From positions 2,809,501 to 2,873,500 of the forward strand of contig NZ_CP152049.1 of assembly GCF_038630985.1 (NCBI RefSeq): a DNA stretch of 64,000 nucleotides. Direction: 5' to 3'. The translations under genes were made by a program, and so were the position numbers. The notes below the pieces were generated by a model. The model made no database searches. It was not told the origin of the DNA and saw nothing but the letters and a program-made list of their open reading frames with translations. Shown in pieces: positions 34,862 to 44,494 of the stretch. The stretch comes from Paenibacillus sp. FSL H8-0548. Lineage in GTDB: Bacteria; Bacillota; Bacilli; Paenibacillales; Paenibacillaceae. Each line of letters begins with the position of its first letter. Positions within the stretch are counted from its first letter, which is position 1.

Positions 34862-34874
34862 GCCAAAATTTGGC
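34862..34874. promoter_or_regulatory. Short palindrome upstream of the antitoxin-like gene
   Basis: GCCAAAATTTGGC is a 6-1-6 inverted repeat, 80 bases before the start of the putative antitoxin gene. It could be an autoregulatory operator; no other copy was found nearby. Confidence 0.3.
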
Positions 34875-34953
34875 GTTTCACCCGACATCACCCCCTAAAA
34901 ACGACAAATTTCGACGAATATTTATAAAAGCTATACATAAGGAGTGAATCCCG

Positions 34954-35256
34954 ATGGTGAATAATTACAAACGCTTCATTAAAAATCAATTCGAAAAAGC
35001 GAAGTCTACTGCTTCCGAATTCATTTCTTCAAGAAGTGAAGAACAAGTAGAAAGCACGATAGAACTTAATCCGCAATATTATGTTGAGCTGAAAGCAATC
35101 GCCGATAAACAGCATACGACCGTTCAAGCGATCGTCAATGGAATCGTTGTCCAATACCTGGCAAGCGCCCCAAATGAATCAACCCACATTTCAGTGGATC
35201 AAAAGGAAGATAACCCACTTTTGTATTTGGACGGTATTTGCAAATTAGTGGATTAA
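34954..35256 (+). CDS. Small hypothetical protein, probable antitoxin partner
   Basis: A 100-residue protein of unknown family. The middle (VELKAIADKQHTTVQAIVNG) reads like the helix pair of a ribbon-helix-helix DNA-binding fold following a short strand (STIELNPQYY). The acidic C-terminus could wrap a toxin. AAGGAGTG precedes the start. It ends 13 bases before a PIN-domain gene, the typical antitoxin-toxin order. Function is inferred from this layout only. Confidence 0.6.
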   Translation: MVNNYKRFIKNQFEKAKSTASEFISSRSEEQVESTIELNPQYYVELKAIADKQHTTVQAIVNGIVVQYLASAPNESTHISVDQKEDNPLLYLDGICKLVD

Positions 35257-35269
35257 GGAGTGCTGACCT

Positions 35270-35728
35270 ATGGATAATCAATTGAACATTCAGGATACCA
35301 TTTTTTTGGATGGAACAGCTTTAGCCGCTTTAATGAACCCTGAAGACCCCCGTTATGAGAAAGCCCGTTCCTTGTTTCTGGATTTGCATGATCTAGAACG
35401 TAATTACGTGACGACAAACTCGATTATATTTGATCTTCACGAATGGCTTCGCAATGATTACAGCTATCAGCAGGCGGAATATTTTTTGAATGCAATTGAT
35501 AAGGCGGTAAGTAAAGGCAAGCTGGCGGTCATCTCCAGCGGCCCCGAATTTGATTTGGAGTCGCGCAGACTGCTTATCGACAGACCAGAGCTCCGTTTCT
35601 CGCTCAGCGAAGCGTTTACTGCTGTAACGATGTCTTATTATCAGGTAAAACGAATCTTTACTTTCAATCGCAATTACATGATGCTTGCCAATTTGGATAA
35701 GGATATTCGAATCATTCCAACCAATTAA
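35270..35728 (+). CDS. PIN-domain protein (VapC-like)
   Basis: A 152-residue PIN-fold protein, the family of Mg-dependent RNases used as VapC toxins. The first acid is D14 (FLDGTALAAL), the second lies at D55 or E58 (IIFDLHEWL), the third is E114 (FSLSEAFTAV, where VapC proteins usually have Asp). The fourth position, normally Asp in TFDRHF, is Asn133 in TFNRNY. The site may be weakened or use three acids. The upstream small gene is its likely antitoxin. Confidence 0.75.
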   Translation: MDNQLNIQDTIFLDGTALAALMNPEDPRYEKARSLFLDLHDLERNYVTTNSIIFDLHEWLRNDYSYQQAEYFLNAIDKAVSKGKLAVISSGPEFDLESRRLLIDRPELRFSLSEAFTAVTMSYYQVKRIFTFNRNYMMLANLDKDIRIIPTN

Positions 35729-35747
35729 AATCTTTAAACAAATGCAG

Positions 35748-35770
35748 CCCGCCCTCTTTAAGAGGGCGGG
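35748..35770 (+). other. GC-rich hairpin after the PIN gene
   Basis: CCCGCCCTCT and AGAGGGCGGG form a 10-bp perfect stem with a 3-base loop but no T-run after it. It may protect mRNA ends or act as a weak terminator. Confidence 0.5.
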
Positions 35771-36024
35771 TACCGAAAAAGCGTCTTCGATTTATAATAG
35801 TGGGTGCCGCATAAAACCACCCGCATCCACACCATCATTACACCAATCCCGTGTTGCCTCATTTCCTAAACTATCTCAATATTTCTCCGGATTAAAACGC
35901 GCCACCGCCTTTAGGACGGCGATTGCCGTTTCACCTTGGAAGCTATTAAAAACCTTCCGTTTTTTAGCGGAATTATATAATGGCATCCGTTTTTGTAACT
36001 TCACAGTTATAAGTTCAATGAAGT

Positions 36025-36209
36025 TAGATGGAATTTCTCCCGTTAAAATATTGTTATTCGCTTGTCATAGGAAATAGATGGAATTTGTCCAGTTAATTTT
36101 ACAGTTTCTTATGAATTTCGGTTGATTCATTGGAATTAGAGGGAAGAATTCCATCTAAATGCCAGAAAAAGTTAAAATCCATTAAAATAGATGGAGAAAT
36201 TCCATCTAC
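36025..36209. repeat. Four copies of a TAGATGGAATT intergenic element
   Basis: Two plus copies (TAGATGGAATTTCTCC at 36025; TAGATGGAATTTGTCC at 36075) face two minus copies (about 36141-36158 and 36194-36209). The last site, 36188-36208, is itself a TAGATGGA/TCCATCTA hairpin. The gap 35771-36295 holds no supported gene. Confidence 0.6.
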
Positions 36210-36295
36210 ATAGGTTGAACTTGAAAAAATGAAGATTTCGCCAAGCGAGAAGATCGTTCTGGAGAAACAAAGTGATCGCCTGAGCTGCCTATTAA

Positions 36296-37534
36296 TTAGA
36301 TTTTGGCGGTCCGCAGCATTTGGAACTGTTTGGGCGTGATTCCGGTTAGTTTCTTGAAAGCTTTAATGAAATGGCTCTGATCATGGAAATTGAGCAGGGT
36401 ACCAACTTTGGACAGAGGATGGTCCGAGTAGTTTATTAAATATTTGGCTTCCTCGATTCTAGCTTTCATTACATATTCACTAAAGCTTATGCCGACTTCT
36501 TTCTTAAACAAGGTCGATAAGTAGGCAGGACTGTAATCAGTAAGCTCTACAAGATCAGACAGCGATAGGTCGTCGTACAGATGATTAAATATATGGCTCA
36601 CACATTTTTTTATGGGTTTGGAATAAATGTTGGTTTTGTTGCTGCGGACACGTTCGGAAAAATCACAGAAAGATTTTCTTAGGGTAGCATTAATTTCACT
36701 AGTAGCAGTCAGCTCCTCTATGGTTTGGATATACATATCACTCATCGTATAGGCAGATTCAGAAGGCATCCCACCATCCATGGCATAACGGGTTGCAAGT
36801 GTAACACCGGCGATAGCTAAATTCTTTTGATTACGAATCTCGCTTTTTTTAGCAAGAATCCCGGTGCCAGTGATAAAAGGAGTGTTTTGCAACATACTCA
36901 TAAGTAATTCGGGCTGTCCTTCTTTGATGGCGAGAAAGAGCCTTTCCTCCAGATCGCGACTGTGATGAAAATTTGAATTTAACCTGCGTTCAGATAAAAT
37001 CTGGGCCGAGTTGGCCGCCTCTGTCGAAGAATCCAATGTCTTTCTATTCAAATGCAGTAGCAAAGTGGAATCCATTTGTTCTTTATTAATCATAAAAAGG
37101 GCGAGTCGGGCGGCTTTCGATAAGTTCATGCTCGACAAAAGCGGGAGGTTTCGGTAATAGGTTATAATTTCTTCTTTATTAGACTTTATCCATCGGTCGT
37201 TTATTAATCCATTGATTAGCTCACCTGGAATTTTGGAGTAAGCGGTAGGACCAAGTACAAGTGTTCCTTGATAGTTTCCTTCTTCTTCAATAGCAATGGA
37301 ACAGAAATTCTCGAGGGTATCCATGTTATGAAGAACTGGAAAGGCAAGCCTATATACAGAGTCAGAAAACGGAGCAAGCATAGCTTCCCTAGAAGTGTAA
37401 AGAGGGCTGTCAATCCATTCGCCCGTATATCCCCATTCGATTTTACCTCTAGCGTTGAGATAGAAAACAGGGATTTGAAAGATCTCATGCAAGAGACTGC
37501 TTATATATTGTAAGTCTGTCATTGACGGTACCAT
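36296..37534 (-). CDS. AraC-family regulator with N-terminal sensor domain
   Basis: A 412-residue cytoplasmic regulator. The first 140 residues look like a GAF/PAS-type sensing fold (VFYLNARGKIEWGY), a helical middle follows, and two AraC helix-turn-helix motifs occupy the last 100 residues (LSLSDLVELTDYSPAYLSTL and LSKVGTLLNFHDQSHFIKAF). The ATG at 37534 has AAGGGG seven bases upstream. It is divergent from a GH3 beta-glucosidase with a 164-base shared promoter region and probably activates it. Confidence 0.87.
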   Translation of the reverse strand: MVPSMTDLQYISSLLHEIFQIPVFYLNARGKIEWGYTGEWIDSPLYTSREAMLAPFSDSVYRLAFPVLHNMDTLENFCSIAIEEEGNYQGTLVLGPTAYSKIPGELINGLINDRWIKSNKEEIITYYRNLPLLSSMNLSKAARLALFMINKEQMDSTLLLHLNRKTLDSSTEAANSAQILSERRLNSNFHHSRDLEERLFLAIKEGQPELLMSMLQNTPFITGTGILAKKSEIRNQKNLAIAGVTLATRYAMDGGMPSESAYTMSDMYIQTIEELTATSEINATLRKSFCDFSERVRSNKTNIYSKPIKKCVSHIFNHLYDDLSLSDLVELTDYSPAYLSTLFKKEVGISFSEYVMKARIEEAKYLINYSDHPLSKVGTLLNFHDQSHFIKAFKKLTGITPKQFQMLRTAKI

Positions 37535-37698
37535 TTAATCGCCCCTTTTTCACAAACATCACAAAAAATAATACTACTTTTCAAACAAAAATACCATATT
37601 AATGCGAAGCTTGCTTCTATAATAAAGACAGAAACGCTGGTTGTGAAAGTGATTGTACTGCTGTCTGAATTTGATGATATCGATCGGGGGATGAAACA

Positions 37699-39975
37699 AT
37701 GAACAGGGATATTCATGCGCTTATTGCACAAATGACATTGGAAGAAAAAGCTGGAATGTGCTCGGGGCTTGATTTCTGGCATCTTAAAGGCGTGGAACGG
37801 CTAGGGATTCCATCCGTCATGGTAACCGATGGGCCACATGGACTTCGCAAACAAAAAGCTTCAGCAGACCATCTTGGCTTATTCGACAGTGTACCTGCTA
37901 CTTGCTTTCCTTCGGCTGCTGGACTTGCAACGTCATGGGATCGTGATTTAATTAGACAAGTAGGCGTCGCATTAGGCGAGGAGTGTCAGGAAGAAAATGT
38001 TGCTGTTCTGCTTGGGCCAGGCGCAAATATTAAACGTTCCCCGTTATGCGGTCGTAATTTCGAGTATTTCTCGGAGGATCCATATCTCTCTTCCCAGATG
38101 GCAGCTAGCCACATTCAAGGTGTCCAGAGCCAAGGAATAGGCACGTCGTTGAAGCATTTTGCGGTAAACAATCAGGAATATCGCCGGATGACGACCAATG
38201 CGGTCGTTGATGAGCGTACGCTGCGAGAAATTTATTTGGCGAGCTTTGAAGGTGCGGTAAAGGAAGGCCAGCCTTGGACCGTGATGAGCTCCTATAATAA
38301 GGTCAATGGGACATATGCATCCGAGAATGAATATTTGCTGACCGATATTTTGAAAGACGAGTGGGGGCATGAAGGATTTGTCGTTTCTGACTGGGGCGCA
38401 GTAGATGAGCGGGATCAAGCACTCGCGGCAGGTCTGGAACTGGAAATGCCTTCATCCGGCGGAGCAGGCGATCAGAAAGTGATTGATGCAGTTAAAAGCG
38501 GCAAGCTGTCCGAAGAAAAACTGGATCAGGCAGTGGAACGTTTGCTGCGTATTATTTTTAAATATGTGGATCATCGTAAAAATAATTTCACCTATGACAG
38601 AGAAGCACACCATCAGATTGCTCGGAAGGTTGCAAGCGAGAGTATGGTGCTGCTGAAGAATGAAGGCGGTATTCTTCCTCTAGGCCAGGGCAAAAAGATC
38701 GCTGTCATCGGACCATTTGCTCAGAAGCCAAGATTTCAAGGAGGCGGCAGTTCGCACGTCACCCCGACGAAGCTGGACATTCCAATCGAAGAAATGAAGA
38801 AACTGGCAGGTTCCAATGCAACCGTCACTTATGCTGAAGGTTATGTGCTCGAAAATGATTCTATCGATGAATCACTTCTGGAGAAAGCTAAACATGCGGC
38901 AAAAGAAGCCGATGTTGTTGTGGTATTCGCAGGACTGCCCGATCGATACGAATCGGAAGGATATGATCGTACACATATCAGCATACCGGTCAATCAAATC
39001 AGGCTGATCGAAGAAATCGCGGAAGCTCAAAGCAATCTAGTGGTCGTACTGCTAAACGGAGCAGCGGTAAAGATGCCGTGGCTGAACCATACGAAAGCTG
39101 TAATTGAAGGCTATCTTGGCGGACAAGCAGGTGGGGGAGCTATTGCTGATTTGCTTTTCGGGGAAGTGAATCCTTCAGGTAAACTTGCTGAAACTTTTCC
39201 GGAACAACTTAGCGATAGTCCGTCCTACTTATTTTTCCCGGGTGAAGAAGACCGTGTGGAGTACCGTGAAGGCTTATATGTCGGCTATCGTTACTATGAT
39301 GCGAAGAAGATTGCTCCCCTCTTTCCGTTCGGCTATGGACTAAGCTATACGACATTTGAATATACGGGTATTGCTGTGGATAAGAAAGAACTCAAAGATA
39401 CGGAAACGGTTAATGTTCATGTCACGGTTAAAAATACCGGCGATTGCGCTGGCAAGGAAATCATCCAGCTGTACGTAAACGATATTGAAAGTACGGTGAA
39501 TCGTCCAGAGAAAGAGTTGAAGGGCTTTGTGAAGGTTGATCTTCTTCCTGGCGAAGAGAAGACAGTTGCCATTACGCTCGATAAGCGTTCGTTCGCTTAC
39601 TACAATGTTGGCATTAAGGATTGGCACGTCGAATCGGGAGAGTTCGCTATTCTAGTCGGTTCTTCCTCTATGAATATCCATCTGCAGGAGACGGTAAATA
39701 TTGAATCTACTGTTACGATAAAGCCAATCTACACTCGGAATTCGACGCTTGGGGATATTATGCGAAATCCGAAACAAGCTGCTAAAATCCAAAAGTTGAT
39801 TCAGGGCTTCCAGCAGGGAATGGGCATGGGGACTGACAAACAGGAAGCTGATGAGCATTCGGAAATGATGGAAGCTATGACGAGATTTATGCCGTTGCGA
39901 GCGTTGGCATCATTCAGTCAGGGAGCGGTCTCGGAACAGATGCTCGCCGCGCTGATTGAAGAGCTTAATGAATAA
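37699..39975 (+). CDS. Glycoside hydrolase family 3 beta-glucosidase
   Basis: A 758-residue cytoplasmic enzyme (no signal peptide). Domain order: TIM barrel with nucleophile D231 in [12 protein letters not shown]; alpha/beta sandwich with the GGGSSHVTP and [18 protein letters not shown] acid/base region; then a fibronectin-III-like domain ([15 protein letters not shown]). About 80 further residues form a Met-rich helical tail ([17 protein letters not shown]). It hydrolyses terminal beta-glucosides, possibly xylosides or plant glycosides. The divergent AraC gene is the likely activator. A strong terminator follows. Confidence 0.93.
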   Translation: MNRDIHALIAQMTLEEKAGMCSGLDFWHLKGVERLGIPSVMVTDGPHGLRKQKASADHLGLFDSVPATCFPSAAGLATSWDRDLIRQVGVALGEECQEENVAVLLGPGANIKRSPLCGRNFEYFSEDPYLSSQMAASHIQGVQSQGIGTSLKHFAVNNQEYRRMTTNAVVDERTLREIYLASFEGAVKEGQPWTVMSSYNKVNGTYASENEYLLTDILKDEWGHEGFVVSDWGAVDERDQALAAGLELEMPSSGGAGDQKVIDAVKSGKLSEEKLDQAVERLLRIIFKYVDHRKNNFTYDREAHHQIARKVASESMVLLKNEGGILPLGQGKKIAVIGPFAQKPRFQGGGSSHVTPTKLDIPIEEMKKLAGSNATVTYAEGYVLENDSIDESLLEKAKHAAKEADVVVVFAGLPDRYESEGYDRTHISIPVNQIRLIEEIAEAQSNLVVVLLNGAAVKMPWLNHTKAVIEGYLGGQAGGGAIADLLFGEVNPSGKLAETFPEQLSDSPSYLFFPGEEDRVEYREGLYVGYRYYDAKKIAPLFPFGYGLSYTTFEYTGIAVDKKELKDTETVNVHVTVKNTGDCAGKEIIQLYVNDIESTVNRPEKELKGFVKVDLLPGEEKTVAITLDKRSFAYYNVGIKDWHVESGEFAILVGSSSMNIHLQETVNIESTVTIKPIYTRNSTLGDIMRNPKQAAKIQKLIQGFQQGMGMGTDKQEADEHSEMMEAMTRFMPLRALASFSQGAVSEQMLAALIEELNE

Positions 39976-40027
39976 CGACAGGAACATTGCAAAGGAAACA
40001 ACTAAGAAGATATTTTATTAGAGGTAA

Positions 40028-40068
40028 GCCTCTCTGCAGTGCTTTTTTGCTGCGGAGGGGCTTTTTTG
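40028..40068 (+). terminator. Terminator of the GH3 gene
   Basis: GCCTCTCTGCAG (40028) pairs over 12 bases, with two G-U pairs, with CTGCGGAGGGGC (40050), followed by TTTTTT. Confidence 0.8.
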
Positions 40069-40091
40069 CTCATTGAGCACGCTCCCAGCTT

Positions 40092-40296
40092 CCTCCGCAC
40101 GCAAGCTATCCTGCATATTAGCACTAACTTCGCGCTTTTCAGCCTCCCTGAGCTGCCTATCCTGCACATTTGCATTAGAATAGACTGATTTAAGCTTAAG
40201 ACGCACCGGTAAGGGTCTCTATAGTGCGGGAGTGCAACATAGATACGTGGGAGCTCGATAAAGCGGCTTCTATCCTGCTAAAGTGCAGGATAGCGC
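40092..40296. repeat. 205-bp direct repeat, copy 1
   Basis: Starts CCTCCGCACGCAAGC and ends GATAGCGC. It is about nine-tenths identical by hand alignment to copy 2, 370 bases downstream, with equal length. Within it CTATCCTGC occurs three times; the last pairs with GCAGGATAG to form a 9-bp hairpin. No reading frame is conserved. Confidence 0.85.
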
Positions 40297-40461
40297 CAAA
40301 GTTGGTTAGTTGAAGAGCCTGTTGGATGACTGGTTGTGGAGCTGCTTGATGGGTTTGTTATAGGATATTCGTATAATTACTCTGTGCACAAATGTCCGCT
40401 TCTTCTGCACAGAATAGGCCCTCCACAGCTCGAAGACTATCTAACGGACACAGTAGATTCA

Positions 40462-40666
40462 CCTCCGCACGCAAGCTATCCTGCAAATTAGCACTAACTT
40501 CGCGCTTTTCAGCCTCTCAGAGCTGTCTATCCTGCACATTTGCATTAGAATAGACTAATTTCGGTTTAAGACGCACGGGTAAGGGTCTCTATAGTGCGGG
40601 AGTGCAACATAGATACGTGGGAGCTCGAAGAAATAGCTTCTATCCTGCTTAGGTGCAGGATAGCGC
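40462..40666. repeat. 205-bp direct repeat, copy 2
   Basis: Second copy of the element at 40092. The differences cluster in the linker parts, whereas the CTATCCTGC boxes and final hairpin are kept. The spacer between the copies (40297-40461) is not repeated. Confidence 0.85.
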
Positions 40667-40730
40667 AACAAAATTTCTGGATTATTCGTCTTACGTAGAA
40701 ACCGAGGTCTTAATTGCGCGGAGGATGTAG

Positions 40731-40847
40731 ATGAAGAATCAATTAAAAAGTAAAGTTTTTGTAATAGTAATACTCATTGCCTGTTGTATTCCCTTGTTAT
40801 TATTTGGCTGGTTATTTCATATTCTTAATTCTCCAATGATTCCGTGA
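40731..40847 (+). CDS. Short membrane peptide, possible truncated sensor kinase N-terminus
   Basis: A 38-codon frame starting MKNQLKSKVFVIVILIACC with one hydrophobic segment. GGAGG lies six bases before the ATG, a real translation start signal. It resembles the N-terminal anchor of YesM-type kinases and is followed 120 bases later by a truncated response-regulator end, so it may be the leftover start of a deleted two-component pair. A genuine small membrane peptide is the alternative. Confidence 0.45.
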   Translation: MKNQLKSKVFVIVILIACCIPLLLFGWLFHILNSPMIP

Positions 40848-40969
40848 AACCCCAAAAACGATTTGTATTTCTAATGCTATATTGATGGTTTTGAGCGCCT
40901 GAGACAATCGTAACATTACTGCCTAGCGAGTATGCTTATAATTAAGCTTTACCTTTTATGAGAGTATGA

Positions 40970-41272
40970 CGATATATTGCTCTTAACATTGACCAGGATC
41001 TGTCCCGAGAAACGGTATCCGAACAGGTGTTTTTGAACCCTGACCATTTGACAAGGCAATTTAAGAAGGAAACGGGTCACACCATTACGGATTATGTGCT
41101 GCTGGAAAGAATCAAGCTGGCGAAGGAATTGTTAACGCAAACGAACATCCCCATCAGTTCGATTTCATCATCCGTTGGATATTCAAATTTTTCCCATTTT
41201 ACAAAAGTGTTTAAAAAATATACTGAATTGGGGCCTACGGAGTATAGGAGCCAATTTCGGGAGCATAAATGA
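40970..41272 (+). pseudogene. Truncated AraC-type response regulator (C-terminal HTH remnant)
   Basis: An open stretch of 100 codons, closed upstream by a stop, encodes only the double helix-turn-helix of a YesN-type regulator (RYIALNIDQDLSRETVSEQV then NPDHLTRQFKKETGHTITDY). It is clearly related to the end of the intact regulator at 61191-62792 (RYIEQNIGHDMSRDTIANHV there). The receiver and linker are missing and no ribosome binding site is seen, so it is probably a relic. Confidence 0.8.
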
Positions 41273-41276
41273 AACA

Positions 41277-41313
41277 AAGGCAAACCAGATCATCTGGTTT
41301 GCCTTATTTTTTC
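41277..41313. terminator. Bidirectional terminator
   Basis: AAGGCAAACCAGAT and ATCTGGTTTGCCTT form a perfect long stem with a tiny loop, followed by ATTTTTT. It ends the relic on the plus strand and the MMPL gene on the minus strand. Confidence 0.8.
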
Positions 41314-41323
41314 TGAAATGAAA

Positions 41324-43672
41324 TCAGTTAGCCTGACGAGGATTAGCCTTGATGTTGGCGGCACCTTCCTGTTCCTTCAGTACTGCTAGCAGCTTATCGC
41401 CTTCGACATCGAGGTTCGGCAGCATGCGGTCTAGCCATTTTGGCAGCCACCAAGCTTTATCTCCGAAGACCGCCATAACTGCTGGGACGAGCGCCATTCG
41501 GACGATGAAGGCGTCGATAAAGATGCCGATCGCCAGCGCAAAACCGATCTGTTTGATCATGATATCATGAGCGAAAATAAAGCCGGCGAAGACAGACACC
41601 ATAATTACGGCTGCGGCTACTACAACGCGGCTGGCCTGTTTGTATCCGTGAACGACGCTATCCGTTCCACGATGACCATGGACGTAAGACTCGCGCATGG
41701 AACTGACAAGGAAGACCTGATAATCCATTGCCAGGCCGTAAAGAATGCCGGTAACCATAATCGGCATAAAGCTGAGCAGCGGGCCGCCAGTGTCAAAGCC
41801 GAAGATGGAGTGCAGCCATCCCCATTGGAATACGGCTGTAGTGATCCCGAATGTGGCGAGCACACTGAGAATGAAGCCGACCGTAGCTTTGAGTGGAACG
41901 ATAATCGAACGGAATACGAGCAGCAGAATAATTAGCGAGAGAATGACGATAATGCCAACGTAGAGCGGGAACACCTCAGCCAGCTTCGACGACATATCGA
42001 TGTTGATAGCGGTGAATCCAGTAACGCCGATCGTGAGATCATTCGTCAGCGCGGTGCCACCTTCAGACTCTCGAAGCTCCTGTACTAAATCTTTTGTCTC
42101 TTTATCGGTAGGTCCTGTTTTCGGGATAAGGCTAATGATGGCCATATTGCCAGTTTTGTTTACGCCCATAGGCGTGACTAGCGATACGTTGTCATGCTGC
42201 TGAAGCTCCTGAACGAGCCCGCCCAGTGTCTCCATCGTAATGGTACCTGTGCCTTTAGGTTCGGCTACGAGAAGCAACGGGCCATTGAAGCCTTCGCCGA
42301 AACCTTCTGAAATCGCGTCGTAGCTCTGTCTTGATGGGGTGTCCAAGTTCGCTGTCGCACCAGAAGGAATTCCCATTTCCATCTTCGCGACCGGGAGAGC
42401 CCCTGCGCCAAGTATAACAATGACGCCAATAATTATAAGCCAACGGCTCTTCGATACGCCCGTTACCCAGCGGTGAGAGAACCCATGAGATGTTTTATTC
42501 GCTTGGGTACTGCTCTTCGTGCGTGCTTTGGCAGAGCAGATGCGTTCCCCTACCAGACCTAGCAGAGCCGGCAGCAGGGTTAGGGCAACCAGAACGTTAA
42601 CGAGGACGGCTAATGCGGCAACAAGTGCCATAGCGGACAAAAAGCCAATCCCGATGACAAGCATGCCGCACAACGCAATGATAACGGTCAAGCCAGCGAA
42701 AAATACGGCGCTCCCGGCAGTGCCGACTGCTCTGCTAGCTGCCTCCTGAGCGCTTAGTCCCTGATCGAGAATGATACGGCGCTGACGGTTGACGATAAAG
42801 AGCGAGTAGTCAATACCGACGGCAAGTCCGACCATTAGCGCCAGTACAGGCGTGAGATCGGTCATATGGAACACATTCGAGAAGGCGAAAGCTCCTCCTA
42901 CGCTTATTCCTACGCCCATGAGAGCGGTTAGAAGCGGCAAGCCTGCAGCAACGACCGAACCGAGTGTCATGAAGAGCACTACAGCGGCGACGGCAATGCC
43001 GATGGCTTCCGTCGAGCCGATTGCAGGCTTAGTCGAAAGCGAGTCGCTTGGCAGTGCAGTAATCCCAGTCTGCTCGACAGTCGTGACAGCATTGATTACC
43101 GAATCAGGGACCCATTCGGGCAACGACATTTGCTGAACGGTGAATTGGAATTGGAACAGGGCAACGCTGCCATCCGAAGCGATCATGATGCCTGGCAGCG
43201 GAACGCCGTCGACCAACATCGGCCCGTAAGGAGGCAATTCGCCTGTTGCTTCTTGAGTGGACCCGGCTGATGCTTCCCCTTGTGCTGTCTGGCTGCCTTG
43301 CGCAGCCGCGTCGGTCATCGACGCTCCGGCTTGTGCAGCCAGTTCGATGGGATTGATAACATACTCAAGATTGTATACATCATTAACGGCATTGCTAATG
43401 GAGCTCAAACGCTCCGGCGTATCCAGACGTTCGCCGTTTGGCGCAGTAAACACGATGCTGGCTTGTCCGCCTGAAGCTTCCGGCAGCTCTGCCGTCAATT
43501 GATCAAGCACCTTCTGTGATTCCGTACCCTCAATTTTCATTTCGGAACTGACATGTATTCCGTTGACTCCGAGTATGGCAAGCACAACTCCGAGGATCGC
43601 GATCCAACTGACAATGAAATACCATGGTTTGGTATAGGCTGACTTACCCAATCTGTACAGAAAAGTTGACAT
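41324..43672 (-). CDS. MMPL-family (RND superfamily) exporter
   Basis: A 782-residue membrane protein with the duplicated layout of MMPL transporters: one span, a large outside loop, five spans, then the same again. The Asp/Tyr proton-relay segments are VGLAVGIDYSLFIVNR and ILYGLAMDYQVFLVSSM. The first outside loop carries an Ala/Gly/Gln-rich insert near residue 120. It probably exports a lipid, peptide or drug. AAAGGAGA precedes the ATG. The TetR gene lies 47 bases upstream on the same strand and likely controls it. Confidence 0.92.
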   Translation of the reverse strand: MSTFLYRLGKSAYTKPWYFIVSWIAILGVVLAILGVNGIHVSSEMKIEGTESQKVLDQLTAELPEASGGQASIVFTAPNGERLDTPERLSSISNAVNDVYNLEYVINPIELAAQAGASMTDAAAQGSQTAQGEASAGSTQEATGELPPYGPMLVDGVPLPGIMIASDGSVALFQFQFTVQQMSLPEWVPDSVINAVTTVEQTGITALPSDSLSTKPAIGSTEAIGIAVAAVVLFMTLGSVVAAGLPLLTALMGVGISVGGAFAFSNVFHMTDLTPVLALMVGLAVGIDYSLFIVNRQRRIILDQGLSAQEAASRAVGTAGSAVFFAGLTVIIALCGMLVIGIGFLSAMALVAALAVLVNVLVALTLLPALLGLVGERICSAKARTKSSTQANKTSHGFSHRWVTGVSKSRWLIIIGVIVILGAGALPVAKMEMGIPSGATANLDTPSRQSYDAISEGFGEGFNGPLLLVAEPKGTGTITMETLGGLVQELQQHDNVSLVTPMGVNKTGNMAIISLIPKTGPTDKETKDLVQELRESEGGTALTNDLTIGVTGFTAINIDMSSKLAEVFPLYVGIIVILSLIILLLVFRSIIVPLKATVGFILSVLATFGITTAVFQWGWLHSIFGFDTGGPLLSFMPIMVTGILYGLAMDYQVFLVSSMRESYVHGHRGTDSVVHGYKQASRVVVAAAVIMVSVFAGFIFAHDIMIKQIGFALAIGIFIDAFIVRMALVPAVMAVFGDKAWWLPKWLDRMLPNLDVEGDKLLAVLKEQEGAANIKANPRQAN

Positions 43673-43719
43673 ACGTTAATACTTCTCCTTTGCATGTGGA
43701 AATAAAGTGAAATAATGAA

Positions 43720-44337
43720 CTAGAATCCGTTTCGCAAGTAATCGAACATGGTATCCAAATAATGATCGAGCGTAACAGCCTCTGGGGTTTCGGCAGCTGA
43801 CTGACCAGGAAGCAGAACGTTCAGGCTGCCGTCAAGCAATGGCAGTACAGCCCCGTAAACAGCCCCGACGAGAAGGTGGGTGTACCCCTCGGGATAACGT
43901 CCATGGGATAAATCGTGTAATGTCTCCTGGGCGGATATTTGCAAGCGACGCAGTCCGCTGAGGATGTAGGGCTCAAGTGACGGGTACTGCTTCGAGAGCG
44001 ATACAAGCTGTTGTAATTTCAAGAAATGCTCTGCTGTCAGCTGCAGCTTCATCAAGTGATACAGGATTTCGAGTGGGGGAATGTCCTCGTTTAAGCCTGC
44101 AATCCAATCCGCGACCTCATCGGCGCCTTTAAAGATAAGAGCCGCCGTCGCTATCGCTTCCTCTTTACAGGAGTAGTGGTTCGCAAACGTTCTTCTGGAG
44201 TAACCGGCACGCTGCACGACATCTTCGACGACGAAGCCGTCCATCCCCTTCTCCAGAGCAAGAGCGAACGCTGCATCGGCAAGTGCATTGGCGGTTGCTT
44301 CCCTTTTGATATCGCGTAGACTTAGTTTGTTCATCAT
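43720..44337 (-). CDS. TetR/AcrR-family repressor
   Basis: A 205-residue regulator. The N-terminal helix-turn-helix reads FVVEDVVQRAGYSRRTFANHY with the typical following CKEEAI. The C-terminal part is helical and ligand-binding. It is the first gene of an operon with the MMPL exporter. Tandem palindromes about 75 bases upstream (44411-44440) are its probable operator. Confidence 0.92.
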   Translation of the reverse strand: MMNKLSLRDIKREATANALADAAFALALEKGMDGFVVEDVVQRAGYSRRTFANHYSCKEEAIATAALIFKGADEVADWIAGLNEDIPPLEILYHLMKLQLTAEHFLKLQQLVSLSKQYPSLEPYILSGLRRLQISAQETLHDLSHGRYPEGYTHLLVGAVYGAVLPLLDGSLNVLLPGQSAAETPEAVTLDHYLDTMFDYLRNGF

Positions 44338-44410
44338 GGAGCGCTTAAGCGTTCACCTCTTTTCAGACTGTATCCTGGCTTTTTCAATTATTAATGCATA
44401 TCTATATTAT

Positions 44411-44440
44411 TGCCCAATGGGCAATGATGCACAATGAGCA
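44411..44440. promoter_or_regulatory. Probable TetR tandem operator
   Basis: TGCCCAATGGGCA at 44411 and TGCACAATGAGCA at 44428 are two near-palindromes 17 bases apart, a spacing suited to two dimers. They lie between the divergent TetR and MarR genes, nearer TetR. Confidence 0.6.
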
Positions 44441-44494
44441 AGTTGTGACGTATTTGTGGCGTCCAAAATCACGGTTTCTCCGCGCGTTCAAAAA

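Noticed and set aside
35685..36077. 130-codon plus-strand frame after the PIN gene
   Set aside because: Begins inside the PIN gene, runs through a GC hairpin and the intergenic repeats, and has no ribosome binding site.
37620..37650. cre-like AAACGC sequence before the GH3 gene
   Set aside because: Three mismatches at fixed positions, so not distinguishable from chance.
40092..40666. CRISPR array
   Set aside because: Only two 205-bp copies with one long spacer; no short regularly spaced repeats and no cas genes.
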